From NCBI RefSeq assembly GCF_003332885.2, contig NZ_QOWJ01000005.1, positions 204,485-268,484 on the forward strand: 64,000 nt of DNA. The letters are read 5' to 3'. Positions 45,872 through 54,374 of this stretch are shown in pieces; position 1 is the first letter of the stretch; each line of letters starts with the position of its first letter. Made by a program: the position numbers and the translations under genes. The DNA is from Paracnuella aquatica. Lineage in GTDB: Bacteria > Bacteroidota > Bacteroidia > Chitinophagales > Chitinophagaceae. The notes beneath the pieces are model-generated. The model was not told where the DNA came from, searched no databases, and saw nothing but the letters and a program-made list of their open reading frames with translations.

Positions 45872-47497
45872 ATGGCAAGCAAAAGGTACTCTTTTCTAAC
45901 AGGCGTCTTATGTCTGTTGGCTTCGTACGGTTTTTCGCAGACGTCTACCACCTCCCAATCAGGGTACAGTGCATCAGATTCCTCTATTATTCCTTCACGC
46001 AGTATGCCTCAGCATACTGAGTTCATGAACGGTACATACAACTTTCCTGCAAAGCCCCGCAACCAGTGGGAGTTGGGCCTGAAAGTAGGTTCGGTGAACA
46101 TCAGTGGTGATGTTGCTTCTCAGTTTCCTGGATTTGGTGCTGGTATCCACCTGCGCAAAGCCTTTGGTTATATCTTCTCACTGCGCGGTGGTTACATGTA
46201 TGGTGTTGCCCGTGGTTTAAACTGGCAGCCATCTGGTAACTACAGCCAGAACGAAGCTTGGGATGGCTATACCGGTCAGAATGTTTATTACAACTACCGT
46301 ACAGAGTTGAATGCTTTGTCTTTGGAAGGTATTTTCTCATTAAACAACGTTCGTTTCCACAAATCTAAGACCGGTGTAAACGTATATGCATTGGCTGGTG
46401 TGGGTTTGACCACATACCAGGCTCGTGTAAACAAACTGAACACTCCTGACGCCCTCTACAATTTCGCCAGCATTTCCGGCGGTGAGTACAAAAACCGTAA
46501 AGATACTCGCGATGCGTTGAAAGACCTGCTGGATGATTCTTATGAAACAGCAGCTGAAACCCATGGCGACCGCAAAGGCAAATTCTTGGGTGTAACTGCA
46601 ATCCCTGCAGCCCACATCGGTGCTGGTGTTGCTTTCAAACTAAACAACCGCTTTAACCTCGCTATCGAAGATCGTTTCTCGTTCACTAAAGACGACCTGT
46701 TAGACGGCCAACGTTGGGCAGAACAAGGTCCTGGTAGCCCAGTGCTGACCCGCGACTTCGATGCTTATAACTTTCTTTCTGTTGGTCTGAATATCAACCT
46801 GGGTGCTAAATCTATTGAGCCATTGTGGTGGGTTAATCCGCTGGATTATGCTTACAGCGAAATCCGCAACCCTCGCCTGATGCGCCTGCCCAAGCCAGTA
46901 CTGCCTGATGCTGATGGCGACGGCATTACCGACCAGTTTGACCTGGAGCAAACTCCCCAAGGTGTTCCCGTTGACTCTCATGGTGTAAGCCGTGATACTG
47001 ATGGTGACGGTGTACCTGACTTCCGCGATAAAGAACTGGTTACCCCAACTTATTGCCAGCCTGTTGACGCTGATGGTGTTGGTAAGTGCCCATGCCCAGA
47101 AGGTTGCAACACCGTTGACACTTCAGCTTCGGCTTGTGCCGCTGCACTGGGTGCAATGCCAAGCATCACCTTCTCTGGTAACACTGTTCGCCTCTCTCAG
47201 GACGCACAAAGCCTGCTGGCTTCTGTAGCTGGCCGCCTGCGCAACAACCCCGGTTGCCGCGTAGTGGTAGTAGGTTATTGCGCTTCTAACAAATCGGCTC
47301 AGCAACGCAGCTGGGATCGTGTAAACGCAGTAATCAACCACCTGGTAGAACGTGAAGGCATCAGCCAGGATCGCTTTATCTTCCAGCATGCTCAGGAAGG
47401 TGGCGATTGCAACACTGTTGACATCCGTGCAGCAGCAGCTGGTGAAGAAGGACCGAGCAATGTTCCTGCTCCGCACCCCAACCTCAGGAGAAATTAA
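45872..47497 (+). CDS. OmpA-family outer-membrane protein with TSP3 calcium repeats
   Basis: 541 residues. A signal peptide (about 1-23, ending GFSQ) is followed by an N-terminal beta-barrel to about 330. Two thrombospondin type-3 repeats (DADGDGITDQFD and DTDGDGVPDFRD) bind calcium, and a C-terminal OmpA-like domain (ITFSGNTVRLSQDAQSLLA) binds peptidoglycan. Codons are biased to GGT, CGT/CGC, AAC and GAA, unlike the GGC-rich neighbours, which with the consensus promoter suggests very high expression. Start chosen at the ATG before the signal peptide; the frame runs back to 45800. Confidence 0.92.
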   Translation: MASKRYSFLTGVLCLLASYGFSQTSTTSQSGYSASDSSIIPSRSMPQHTEFMNGTYNFPAKPRNQWELGLKVGSVNISGDVASQFPGFGAGIHLRKAFGYIFSLRGGYMYGVARGLNWQPSGNYSQNEAWDGYTGQNVYYNYRTELNALSLEGIFSLNNVRFHKSKTGVNVYALAGVGLTTYQARVNKLNTPDALYNFASISGGEYKNRKDTRDALKDLLDDSYETAAETHGDRKGKFLGVTAIPAAHIGAGVAFKLNNRFNLAIEDRFSFTKDDLLDGQRWAEQGPGSPVLTRDFDAYNFLSVGLNINLGAKSIEPLWWVNPLDYAYSEIRNPRLMRLPKPVLPDADGDGITDQFDLEQTPQGVPVDSHGVSRDTDGDGVPDFRDKELVTPTYCQPVDADGVGKCPCPEGCNTVDTSASACAAALGAMPSITFSGNTVRLSQDAQSLLASVAGRLRNNPGCRVVVVGYCASNKSAQQRSWDRVNAVINHLVEREGISQDRFIFQHAQEGGDCNTVDIRAAAAGEEGPSNVPAPHPNLRRN

Positions 47498-47519
47498 TTT
47501 CCCCTAAAACAATAGAAAG

Positions 47520-47552
47520 AAGCCAGGCGCATCCAATGCCCTGGCTTTTTTT
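47520..47552 (+). terminator. Rho-independent terminator of the OmpA-family gene
   Basis: AAGCCAGG(C)GCAT / ATGC(C)CTGGCTT stem followed by seven T, 23 bases after the stop. Confidence 0.85.
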
Positions 47553-47621
47553 ATTAAAACAATATTAACGGGCACCCAACACTAACAGTAGAGAAATTCC
47601 GGAATATTTGCCCAAACTGAT

Positions 47622-47629
47622 TAACTTTG
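47622..47629 (+). promoter_or_regulatory. Possible -7 promoter element of the bamD operon
   Basis: TAACTTTG matches TAnnTTTG nine bases before the preferred bamD ATG; no TTG at the proper -33 distance. If used, the mRNA would be nearly leaderless. Confidence 0.35.
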
Positions 47630-47638
47630 CCCACTTTT

Positions 47639-48451
47639 ATGCGGTATCTCCTGGTTATATTTATAGCCTTTTCTTTTGTGGCCTGCAACGGCGTCAACAA
47701 GGTGCTGAAGAGCAAAGACCCTGAGTATAAGCTTCGCATGGCGGAACAGTATTACGCCAAGAAGAAGTTTTTATACGCCCAGCAACTTTATGAAGATGTG
47801 ATCCCGTTTTTCAAAGGGCGCCCAGAGTTTGAGGACATTTATTATAAATACGCCTTTACCGCATATAACCAACAGGACTTTCTAAACGCCGAAAACCTGT
47901 TTAAAACATACCTGGAGGCATTCCCAACCAGTGGCCGTTCGGAGGAGATTGAATACATGCGGGCTTATACTTTTTATAAGCAATCCGCAAAGGCCGAACT
48001 GGACCAAAGCAATACGCTGAAGGCAATGGGCATGATGCAGACTTTTATCAACACCCACCCAACTTCGGCAAAGGCAAAGGAAGCCACCGATATTATTGAT
48101 GCACTGCGCCTGCGCCTGGAAAAAAAGGATTTCAACGCCGCACAGTTGTATTTTGATCTTGGCCAGTTTAGGGCTGCCGCCGTATCGTTTAACTCGCTGC
48201 TCAACGCTTATCCCGACACGCAAAAGGCCGACGAATACAAGCTGATGTCGATAAAAAGCTATTTTCGCCTGGCTGAGAACAGCGTAGAAGAAAAGCGCCT
48301 GGAGCGTTTTGAAAAAGTGATTGAAGAATGCAACGACTTTATTGACCGCTTTCCTGAGAGCCCGCTACGCAGTGAAGTGGATCAACTGATAACCTCATCT
48401 AAAAACAACATTAAAAACGTAAGCAATGAGTCGGTTAAGACGCCAGCTTAG
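47639..48451 (+). CDS. bamD: Outer-membrane assembly lipoprotein BamD
   Basis: 270 residues. The lipoprotein signal ends SFVAC (C16), followed by five TPR-like helical repeats (for example RMAEQYYAKKKFLYAQQLYEDV and KYAFTAYNQQDFLNAENLFKTYL, each beginning with a helix pair). BamD is the essential accessory of the BamA beta-barrel insertase. An ATG four codons earlier (47627) is possible but gives a poorer signal peptide. It overlaps the next gene by 26 bases and heads a conserved Bacteroidota gene string. Confidence 0.92.
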   Translation: MRYLLVIFIAFSFVACNGVNKVLKSKDPEYKLRMAEQYYAKKKFLYAQQLYEDVIPFFKGRPEFEDIYYKYAFTAYNQQDFLNAENLFKTYLEAFPTSGRSEEIEYMRAYTFYKQSAKAELDQSNTLKAMGMMQTFINTHPTSAKAKEATDIIDALRLRLEKKDFNAAQLYFDLGQFRAAAVSFNSLLNAYPDTQKADEYKLMSIKSYFRLAENSVEEKRLERFEKVIEECNDFIDRFPESPLRSEVDQLITSSKNNIKNVSNESVKTPA

Positions 48452-48767
48452 CACCAGCACCACCAATAATGTGGAAACGCGTAACCTGCAGGACCTGAAA
48501 GCAAAAACAGGCAACCTGTACGCTTCCATTGCCATTGTAGCCAAGCGTGCTAACCAGATCAATATTACCCTAAAAGAGGAACTGCACAACAAACTCGAAG
48601 AGTTTGCATCGCATACCGATAGCTTGGAAGAGATCCACGAGAATAAGGAGCAAATCGAGATCAGCCGGGCTTATGAAAGAATGCCCAACCCTGCAATCCT
48701 AGCTACCCAGGAGTTCATGGAAGACAAGATCTACCACCGCAAGAACGAAGACGATCTGTTCTCTTAA
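48426..48767 (+). CDS. RNA polymerase omega-like (Rpb6 family) subunit
   Basis: 113 residues. The core around 25-50 (KTGNLYASIAIVAKRANQI) matches the Rpb6/omega helix-turn that wraps the beta-prime C-terminus. The remainder is charged and specific to Bacteroidota. Its start lies 26 bases inside bamD in another frame, which implies coupled translation. It is followed by a terminator before coaBC. Confidence 0.85.
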   Translation: MSRLRRQLSTSTTNNVETRNLQDLKAKTGNLYASIAIVAKRANQINITLKEELHNKLEEFASHTDSLEEIHENKEQIEISRAYERMPNPAILATQEFMEDKIYHRKNEDDLFS

Positions 48768-48913
48768 TCGCGGATTGGAGGATTAGAGCACGTTTAAAGG
48801 ATGAGAATTAATTATGTTGTATAAGCCTTGATAGTGAACGATCATTAAAAGCTTTCCAGCATCATTCGTTATTCTTTGTTTCTTGTTCTATTTTCTTTGT
48901 TCAAAATAATCGG

Positions 48914-48945
48914 GCGGCACTGCAATCAAGCGGTGCCGCTTTTTT
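48914..48945 (+). terminator. Rho-independent terminator after the omega-like gene
   Basis: GCGGCACTGC / GCGGTGCCGC (one G-T pair) with loop AATCAA and six T. It separates the bamD pair from coaBC. Confidence 0.9.
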
Positions 48946-49043
48946 AGCTTAAATGAAGTTTAATACGGGCAAAAATCCCTGCTTGGTCAACTCCTTCATC
49001 GGACTTCTAAATGCGGTCTTCCGACTTTTCCTACTTTAGCGCT

Positions 49044-50237
49044 ATGTTTTCGGGAAAAAAAGTACTGATCGGCATCAGCGGGTCTATTGCGGCATATAAA
49101 ATTGTGCACCTGGTGCGCCTGCTGGTAAAAGAAGGCGCTGAGGTAAAAGTGGTGATGACGCATGCCGCAAAAGATTTTGTTTCCCCGCTTACCTTGTCTA
49201 CGTTATCGAAAAATGAGGTGCTGTCGGACTTGTTTGAAGCCGATAGCTGGGCTAACCACGTGGCTTTGGGCCGTTGGGCCGACCTGCTGCTGGTTGCGCC
49301 GTTGAGTTGCAACACGCTTGCTAAAATGGCAAACGGCCTGTGCGACAACCTATTGCTGGCTACCTACCTTTCCGCTACCTGCCCCGTAATGGTGGCCCCG
49401 GCCATGGACGAGGACATGTGGCACCATCCCACTACCCGCGAAAACCTAGGCCGGCTGGCAGCACACGGTTGCCATGTTTTGCCGGTAGCGCATGGCGAAC
49501 TGGCTAGTGGCTTAATCGGCGAGGGCCGCATGGCCCAACCTGAAGCAATCCTTGAGGCCATCCATGCGTTTTTAATTACTGCTCAGGATTTTAACGGAAA
49601 AAAGGTATTGATTACCGCCGGGCCTACATACGAAGCCATCGACCCGGTGCGTTTCATTGGCAATCATTCGTCTGGTAAAATGGGCTATGCATTGGCAAAA
49701 GAATTTCAAAGGCGTGGTGCTGCGGTAACCGTGGTGTCGGGACCGGTTTCATTGCCAGCCCTGCCGGCTCCGATCGAAACGGTAAAAGTGCAATCGGCAG
49801 GCGAAATGTATGCGGCCTGTATGGAGCATGCAGCAACCTACGATATAGCGGTGATGGCCGCTGCAGTTGCTGATTTTACTCCCGGCGCCATTGCCCCGGA
49901 AAAGATCAAAAAGAGCGGTGCAGCATTGACCCTGAACCTGGAACCAACAAAAGACATTTTGGCCACCTTGGGTAACCAAAAACGGGACGGACAGGTGCTG
50001 ATTGGCTTTGCGCTGGAAACAAACAATGAAGAAGCCAATGCCCGCCAAAAACTGGAACGTAAAAATGCCGATGCAATCGTGCTTAATTCGTTGAACGATA
50101 CCGGTGCGGGTTTTGGCAAGGCTACCAATAAAATAACCATCCTTATAAAGGACGGGCAAACGTATTTTTTTGAAACAAAAACAAAAGAGGCCGTTGCGAC
50201 AGATATTGCCAATACGGTGCTGAAGCTGATTCCATGA
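49044..50237 (+). CDS. coaBC: Bifunctional phosphopantothenoylcysteine decarboxylase / synthase
   Basis: 397 residues. The N-terminal CoaC flavoprotein domain (KVLIGISGSIAAYK) has active-site H72 (NHVALGRWAD) and the PAMDEDMWHHP substrate loop. The CoaB domain from about 186 starts KKVLITAGPTYEAIDPVR with FIGNHSSGKMG for nucleotide binding. It makes 4'-phosphopantetheine for coenzyme A. The frame opens at 49011, but ATG 49044 gives the conserved N-terminus. The stop overlaps the porD start (ATGA). Confidence 0.95.
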   Translation: MFSGKKVLIGISGSIAAYKIVHLVRLLVKEGAEVKVVMTHAAKDFVSPLTLSTLSKNEVLSDLFEADSWANHVALGRWADLLLVAPLSCNTLAKMANGLCDNLLLATYLSATCPVMVAPAMDEDMWHHPTTRENLGRLAAHGCHVLPVAHGELASGLIGEGRMAQPEAILEAIHAFLITAQDFNGKKVLITAGPTYEAIDPVRFIGNHSSGKMGYALAKEFQRRGAAVTVVSGPVSLPALPAPIETVKVQSAGEMYAACMEHAATYDIAVMAAAVADFTPGAIAPEKIKKSGAALTLNLEPTKDILATLGNQKRDGQVLIGFALETNNEEANARQKLERKNADAIVLNSLNDTGAGFGKATNKITILIKDGQTYFFETKTKEAVATDIANTVLKLIP

Positions 50238-51148
50238 AAAAACCTTTGATCCTTATTCTATTATTGTGCTGCATGCAGTGGGCGGGTGCGCAGGAACTGC
50301 AGGCCCGTGTATCGGTGGTGGCTAACCGCGTGGGCTCCAACGTAGACAAAAAAATTTTCAATACCCTGCAAACCTCCTTGTTCAACTTCCTGAACAACCG
50401 CAAGTGGACCAACGAAAGCTACCTGCCGCAGGAGCGAATTAAATGCAATTTTCAAATCACCATCGACCAGGATGCAGGCCAGAATATTTACAAAGCTACC
50501 CTTACGGTGCAGGCTGCACGGCCGGTATATAATTCAATTTATGAGTCGCCGGTAATTAATTTTCAGGATGGAAACCTCACGTTCCGTTATGTGGAGTTTC
50601 AGCCGGTGGAGTTCAACGAAAACCGTGTTCAGGGCTCCGATCCGATGGCGGCTAATTTGCCCGCTATGTTGGCTTATTACGTAAATATTATTTTGGGTGT
50701 AGATGCCGATTCGTTTGCGCCGGGTGCCGGAGAGCCTTTTTTCCGTAAAGCACAAAACATTGTGAACAATGCACCGGAGGGCCGCGACATCAGCGGATGG
50801 AAGACTTTTGATGGCGTTCGCAACCGATTCAGGCTGGCCGAAAATTTTACCGACAGCCGTTACAATGCGCTGCACGAGGCTTATCACGCATACTACCGTC
50901 AGGGCATGGACCAATTTTACGACGAGCCCACCGAGGCCCGCAAAGGCATCATTCATGCATTGAATGTGCTAAACCGACTGAATACCGAGATTCCGAACTC
51001 TATGGGTGTGCAGTTTTTCTTTGGTGGCAAAAGCAATGAACTGGTGCGGGTGTTTAGCAAAGCCGACCCGGCACAAAAAGCACAAGCCCGTGACCTGCTG
51101 TTGAAACTGGATGTTGCCAATGCTACGGCCTATAAAGAATTGAGATGA
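50234..51148 (+). CDS. porD: PorD/DUF4835 type IX secretion-associated protein
   Basis: 304 residues with signal peptide MKKPLILILLLCCMQWAGAQ. ELQARVSVVANRVGSNVDKK, YLPQERIKCNF and the HEAYHAYYRQGMDQFYDEP region are characteristic of DUF4835, the family of PorD, needed for type IX protein secretion in Bacteroidota. It is coupled to coaBC upstream and to the DUF4296 gene downstream by four-base ATGA overlaps, a conserved arrangement. The exact role of PorD in the secretion machine is not settled. Confidence 0.9.
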   Translation: MKKPLILILLLCCMQWAGAQELQARVSVVANRVGSNVDKKIFNTLQTSLFNFLNNRKWTNESYLPQERIKCNFQITIDQDAGQNIYKATLTVQAARPVYNSIYESPVINFQDGNLTFRYVEFQPVEFNENRVQGSDPMAANLPAMLAYYVNIILGVDADSFAPGAGEPFFRKAQNIVNNAPEGRDISGWKTFDGVRNRFRLAENFTDSRYNALHEAYHAYYRQGMDQFYDEPTEARKGIIHALNVLNRLNTEIPNSMGVQFFFGGKSNELVRVFSKADPAQKAQARDLLLKLDVANATAYKELR

Positions 51149-51513
51149 AAAAACTGCTGCTAATATTGGTGGTGGCCATTGGTTGCAACAGCAAACCGGA
51201 GCTGCCGAAAAATATTTTACCGCAACAAAAAATGCAGGCCATTATGCTCGACCTGATCCAGGTGGATGGCCGCATTGCCAATGCACTTCCTGCCGATTCG
51301 TTGATCCGGCTTCCGGCATCGCGGTACCGCATGTACCAGCAGGTGCTGGCGCTCCACGGCACCAATAAAGCTGCGTTTCAAAAAAGCCTGCAATACTATG
51401 AGCAAAACCCGCCGCTGCTGAAAGAAGTAATCGACGCGATGGATGAAAACCTGAATCGCCAGATAAACGACACTGCAAAAAGAGCCAAGCCGCAACCACC
51501 CAAGCCAATGTAA
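51145..51513 (+). CDS. DUF4296 lipoprotein
   Basis: 122 residues with a lipoprotein signal ending VVAIGC (C14). The rest is helical: KNILPQQKMQAIMLDLIQVDG and the RYRMYQQVLALHGTNKAAF helix, then a basic Pro-rich end. DUF4296 members are common beside DUF4835 in this phylum; function unknown. Start overlaps the porD stop (ATGA). Confidence 0.85.
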   Translation: MKKLLLILVVAIGCNSKPELPKNILPQQKMQAIMLDLIQVDGRIANALPADSLIRLPASRYRMYQQVLALHGTNKAAFQKSLQYYEQNPPLLKEVIDAMDENLNRQINDTAKRAKPQPPKPM

Positions 51514-51644
51514 TGCAGCTATTCTGCTATTTTTTTTGCTTTAAAAGTTGTACGGCCTGATAGCTTTTTATCACTGCGTAAAACACCTCATTCCTTATTG
51601 CTGCAAGGCATTTTGGTAAAAGCTAAATGCCCTACATTTAATGC

Positions 51645-52337
51645 ATGAACAAAGTATTTGCTCATGCAATGGATGCCCTGCACGATGTCGCGGATGGCGC
51701 CACATTGATGCTCGGTGGATTCGGTTTGTGCGGCATTCCCGAAAATTGCATTGCGGCCCTTGTGCAAAAAGGAGTGAGCGGTTTGACCTGCATTTCGAAC
51801 AACGCCGGCGTGGATGATTTTGGCTTGGGCTTGTTGCTGCAACGCCGCCAGATCAAAAAGATGATGAGTTCTTATGTTGGTGAGAATGCAGAATTTGAAC
51901 GACAACTGTTGCAAGGCGAATTGGAGGTAGACCTTATTCCGCAGGGCACTTTGGCCACCCGCATACAAATGGCGGGCATGGGCATCCCAGCTTTTTTTAC
52001 ACCGGCAGGCTACGGCACCGAAGTTGCGCAAGGCAAAGAGGTGCGGGAATTTGATGGTAAAATGTACCTCATGGAAATGGCGCTCCATGCCGACTTTGCC
52101 TTGGTAAAAGCTTGGAAAGGCGATACAATGGGCAATCTTGTTTTTCGCAAAACCACCCGCAATTTTTCCACCTCGATGGCCCGTGCCGGAAACATCACCA
52201 TTGCAGAAGTAGAGGAGCTGGTGCAACCCGGCGAACTCGATCCGGACAGCATTCATGTACCCGGTATTTATGTGCACCGCATTTTCGAAGGAACGAATTA
52301 CGAAAAACGAATTGAACGCAGAACGGTGCAGCAATAA
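51645..52337 (+). CDS. scoA: 3-oxoacid CoA-transferase subunit A
   Basis: 230 residues, full-length alpha subunit. [14 protein letters not shown] is the CoA-transferase family I glycine loop and [14 protein letters not shown] follows. With subunit B it moves CoA from succinyl-CoA to 3-oxoacids such as acetoacetate in ketone-body or fatty-acid catabolism. A TACATTTA -7-like element precedes it. Subunit B lies 150 bases downstream, an unusually wide gap for this pair, filled by repeat words. Confidence 0.93.
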   Translation: MNKVFAHAMDALHDVADGATLMLGGFGLCGIPENCIAALVQKGVSGLTCISNNAGVDDFGLGLLLQRRQIKKMMSSYVGENAEFERQLLQGELEVDLIPQGTLATRIQMAGMGIPAFFTPAGYGTEVAQGKEVREFDGKMYLMEMALHADFALVKAWKGDTMGNLVFRKTTRNFSTSMARAGNITIAEVEELVQPGELDPDSIHVPGIYVHRIFEGTNYEKRIERRTVQQ

Positions 52338-52487
52338 GTTTACAGTTTAAGGTTGAATGTTAGAGGTTGTGGAGATGAATGGATTGCTGTTGTTCAATTA
52401 AGATTGAGATGACCTTTGGTTTTCAATAACCTTAAACATTAGACTTTAAACTTTACACATCAATCACAACACTAAAATTTCCGCCTC

Positions 52488-53117
52488 ATGGCATTAGATA
52501 AATTCGGCATTGCCCAACGCATTGCAAAAGAATTAAAAGACGGCATGTATGTAAACCTGGGCATCGGCATTCCAACGCTGGTGGCCAATTACATTCCCGA
52601 AGGCATGTTTGTGATGCTGCAAAGTGAAAACGGTATGTTGGGCATGGGACCGTTCCCAACCGAGGCAGCCATTGATGCCGACCTCATAAATGCCGGTAAA
52701 GAAACTGTGACGATTTTGCCGGGTGGCGCTTTTTTCGATTCGGCGGAAAGCTTTGGGATGATCCGCGCAGGCAAGGTGGACCTGACAGTGCTGGGTGCCA
52801 TGGAAGTAAGCGAAACAGGCGACATTGCTAACTGGAAAATTCCGGGCAAAATGGTGAAGGGCATGGGGGGCGCCATGGACTTAGTTGCATCGGCAAAAAA
52901 TATTATTGTTGCGATGATGCACACCAATCCAAAAGGCGAATCGAAACTGCTGCCACGCTGCACGATGCCACTTACTGGTGTGGGTTGTGTAAAAAAAATT
53001 GTTACTGACTTGGCAGTGTTGGATGTAACAACTGATGGTTTTAAGCTGGTAGAAACCGCACCGGGCGTAACGGTGGAGGAAGTACAGGCAAAAACCGCTG
53101 GGCGGTTGATTGTATAA
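52488..53117 (+). CDS. scoB: 3-oxoacid CoA-transferase subunit B
   Basis: 209 residues. The catalytic glutamate E47 lies in [12 protein letters not shown], the family signature. [20 protein letters not shown] and the C-terminal [20 protein letters not shown] are conserved. It forms the active heteromer with the subunit A gene just upstream. A terminator follows. Confidence 0.94.
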   Translation: MALDKFGIAQRIAKELKDGMYVNLGIGIPTLVANYIPEGMFVMLQSENGMLGMGPFPTEAAIDADLINAGKETVTILPGGAFFDSAESFGMIRAGKVDLTVLGAMEVSETGDIANWKIPGKMVKGMGGAMDLVASAKNIIVAMMHTNPKGESKLLPRCTMPLTGVGCVKKIVTDLAVLDVTTDGFKLVETAPGVTVEEVQAKTAGRLIV

Positions 53118-53195
53118 GTCTTTTTCTGATTGTCCTTCGCAAATGTGAATGTGGAGATTCAGGGAGGATGTTGTCTTCGGATTACAATAAAATTT

Positions 53196-53232
53196 AAAAG
53201 CAATAAAGGTTTGCACCTGCATTGCTTTTTTT
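53196..53232 (+). terminator. Terminator after scoB
   Basis: AAAAGCAAT / ATTGCTTTT nine-base stem, 16-base loop, then T-run. Confidence 0.6.
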
Positions 53233-53250
53233 ATTTCGGTGTTTTGCATT

Positions 53251-53338
53251 TGTCATGCTGAGCGCAGCGAAGCATCTGAGTTCGGCAAATCGTACAATTG
53301 TGGTTAGTTCAGATCCTTCCTTCGTCAGGATGACAAGC
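53251..53338. repeat. Imperfect inverted repeat of the TCATnCTGA type
   Basis: TGTCATGCTGAGCGCAGCGA (from 53251) pairs imperfectly with CTTCCTTCGTCAGGATGACA (ending 53336). The word TCATCCTGA...AAGGATCT is a familiar intergenic repeat in many bacteria of this phylum (established by general acquaintance, not searched). Confidence 0.6.
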
Positions 53339-53406
53339 AAAAGCGTGCTTGAAAATCAAAGGGCCAAATATGAATGATGGTAGAGGACACTTATTCCAGT
53401 CAGTGG

Positions 53407-53495
53407 CTGTCATGCCGAACTTGTTTCGGCATCTCCTTCTGCCTTATTACACTCCGCGAGATGATGGGGATGCCGAAACAAGTTCGGCATGACAG
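53407..53495. repeat. Perfect 27-bp intergenic inverted repeat (TCATGCCGAACTTG type)
   Basis: The arm 53407-53433 (CTGTCATGCCGAACTTGTTT, then CGGCATC) is complemented without mismatch at 53469-53495; loop of 35 bases. No gene is present in the 578-bp gap (53118-53695) that also holds the adjacent repeats. Confidence 0.85.
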
Positions 53496-53550
53496 TTAAT
53501 AAATGGAAACTGTTTACTACAGGTGTAAGGGTGAAGCCCAATAGAAATAC

Positions 53551-53607
53551 AGAACGTATAAGAGTGCGACGCAACTGCAGCACAATAAATATTCAACTGT
53601 TGGTTAC
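53551..53607 (+). repeat. Dispersed repeat with core GTGCGACGCAAC, copy C
   Basis: Closely matches copy B (40515-40571) over its whole length and copy A (22715-22740) over the first 25 bases. Located between the palindrome and the terminator of the response-regulator operon. Confidence 0.6.
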
Positions 53608-53643
53608 ATAAAAACAAAACAGCCACTCGAATATGAGTGGCTG
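53608..53643 (-). terminator. Terminator of the signalling operon
   Basis: On the minus strand CAGCCACTC / GAGTGGCTG (53620-53643, six-base loop) is followed by TTTTGTTTTT. Confidence 0.85.
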
Positions 53644-53695
53644 TGCAAAGAAGTAAGTGATTGATAAATGTGTGATGCTTTAATCACCGCGCCAC

Positions 53696-54346
53696 TTAAT
53701 CAACAAGATTATTCTTCACTGCAAAAAACACCAGACCTGCAGTGTTCTTGCTGCCAAAACGCACCATCAGCCTGTCTTTGATCGCTTCTACAGTGCGGGG
53801 GCTGATCTCCATTTTCTGGGCTATTTCCTGCGCAGTATATTCCATGCAAATAAGCTTCAACACTTCCTGTTCTTTATCGCTTAGCGTAATTTCCTGGCTA
53901 AGGGAAGGTGCTGTTTTTTGCTTGGCATGTGCCCGCTTCAGCAAGATGCGGTTGACAAAGTTGTTGAGGTAATATCCTTTTTCATGCACGTCCATGATGG
54001 CTTTGCGGATTTCCTGCGGCTCCGCATTTTTCAACAGGTATCCATGAGCGCCGTTTTCCATCAGGTGGTACACAAAGCGTTCGTCTTCGTACATGCTCAA
54101 AACTATAACATGAATCTGCGGGTACTGTTTACTCAACTGCTTCGTGGTTTCAATACCGTCTTTCACGGGCATGCGCAGGTCCATCAGCACCACGTCGGGG
54201 ATCGATGCCGGCAGGTTGTTCAGCAGTTCTTCGCCATTGTCGGCCTCCAGCACAAAGCGGATGTTGGTAAACGGACGCAGCGACAGCACTACGCCTTTGC
54301 GAAAAATTTTATGGTCATCGGCAATGGCAACTTTTATTACCTCCAT
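53696..54346 (-). CDS. NarL/FixJ-family response regulator
   Basis: 216 residues. The receiver domain has VAIADDHKIFRKG and phosphoacceptor D56 in VVLMDLRMP. The LuxR-type DNA-binding domain (about 145-210) has TLSDKEQEVLKLICMEYTAQEIA and SPRTVEAIKDRLMVRFG. It is encoded 28 bases after the histidine kinase gene on the same strand, so they form a cognate pair. Its target genes are unknown. Confidence 0.95.
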   Translation of the reverse strand: MEVIKVAIADDHKIFRKGVVLSLRPFTNIRFVLEADNGEELLNNLPASIPDVVLMDLRMPVKDGIETTKQLSKQYPQIHVIVLSMYEDERFVYHLMENGAHGYLLKNAEPQEIRKAIMDVHEKGYYLNNFVNRILLKRAHAKQKTAPSLSQEITLSDKEQEVLKLICMEYTAQEIAQKMEISPRTVEAIKDRLMVRFGSKNTAGLVFFAVKNNLVD

Positions 54347-54374
54347 ACATCAAAATAGTGACACTAAAATATGA

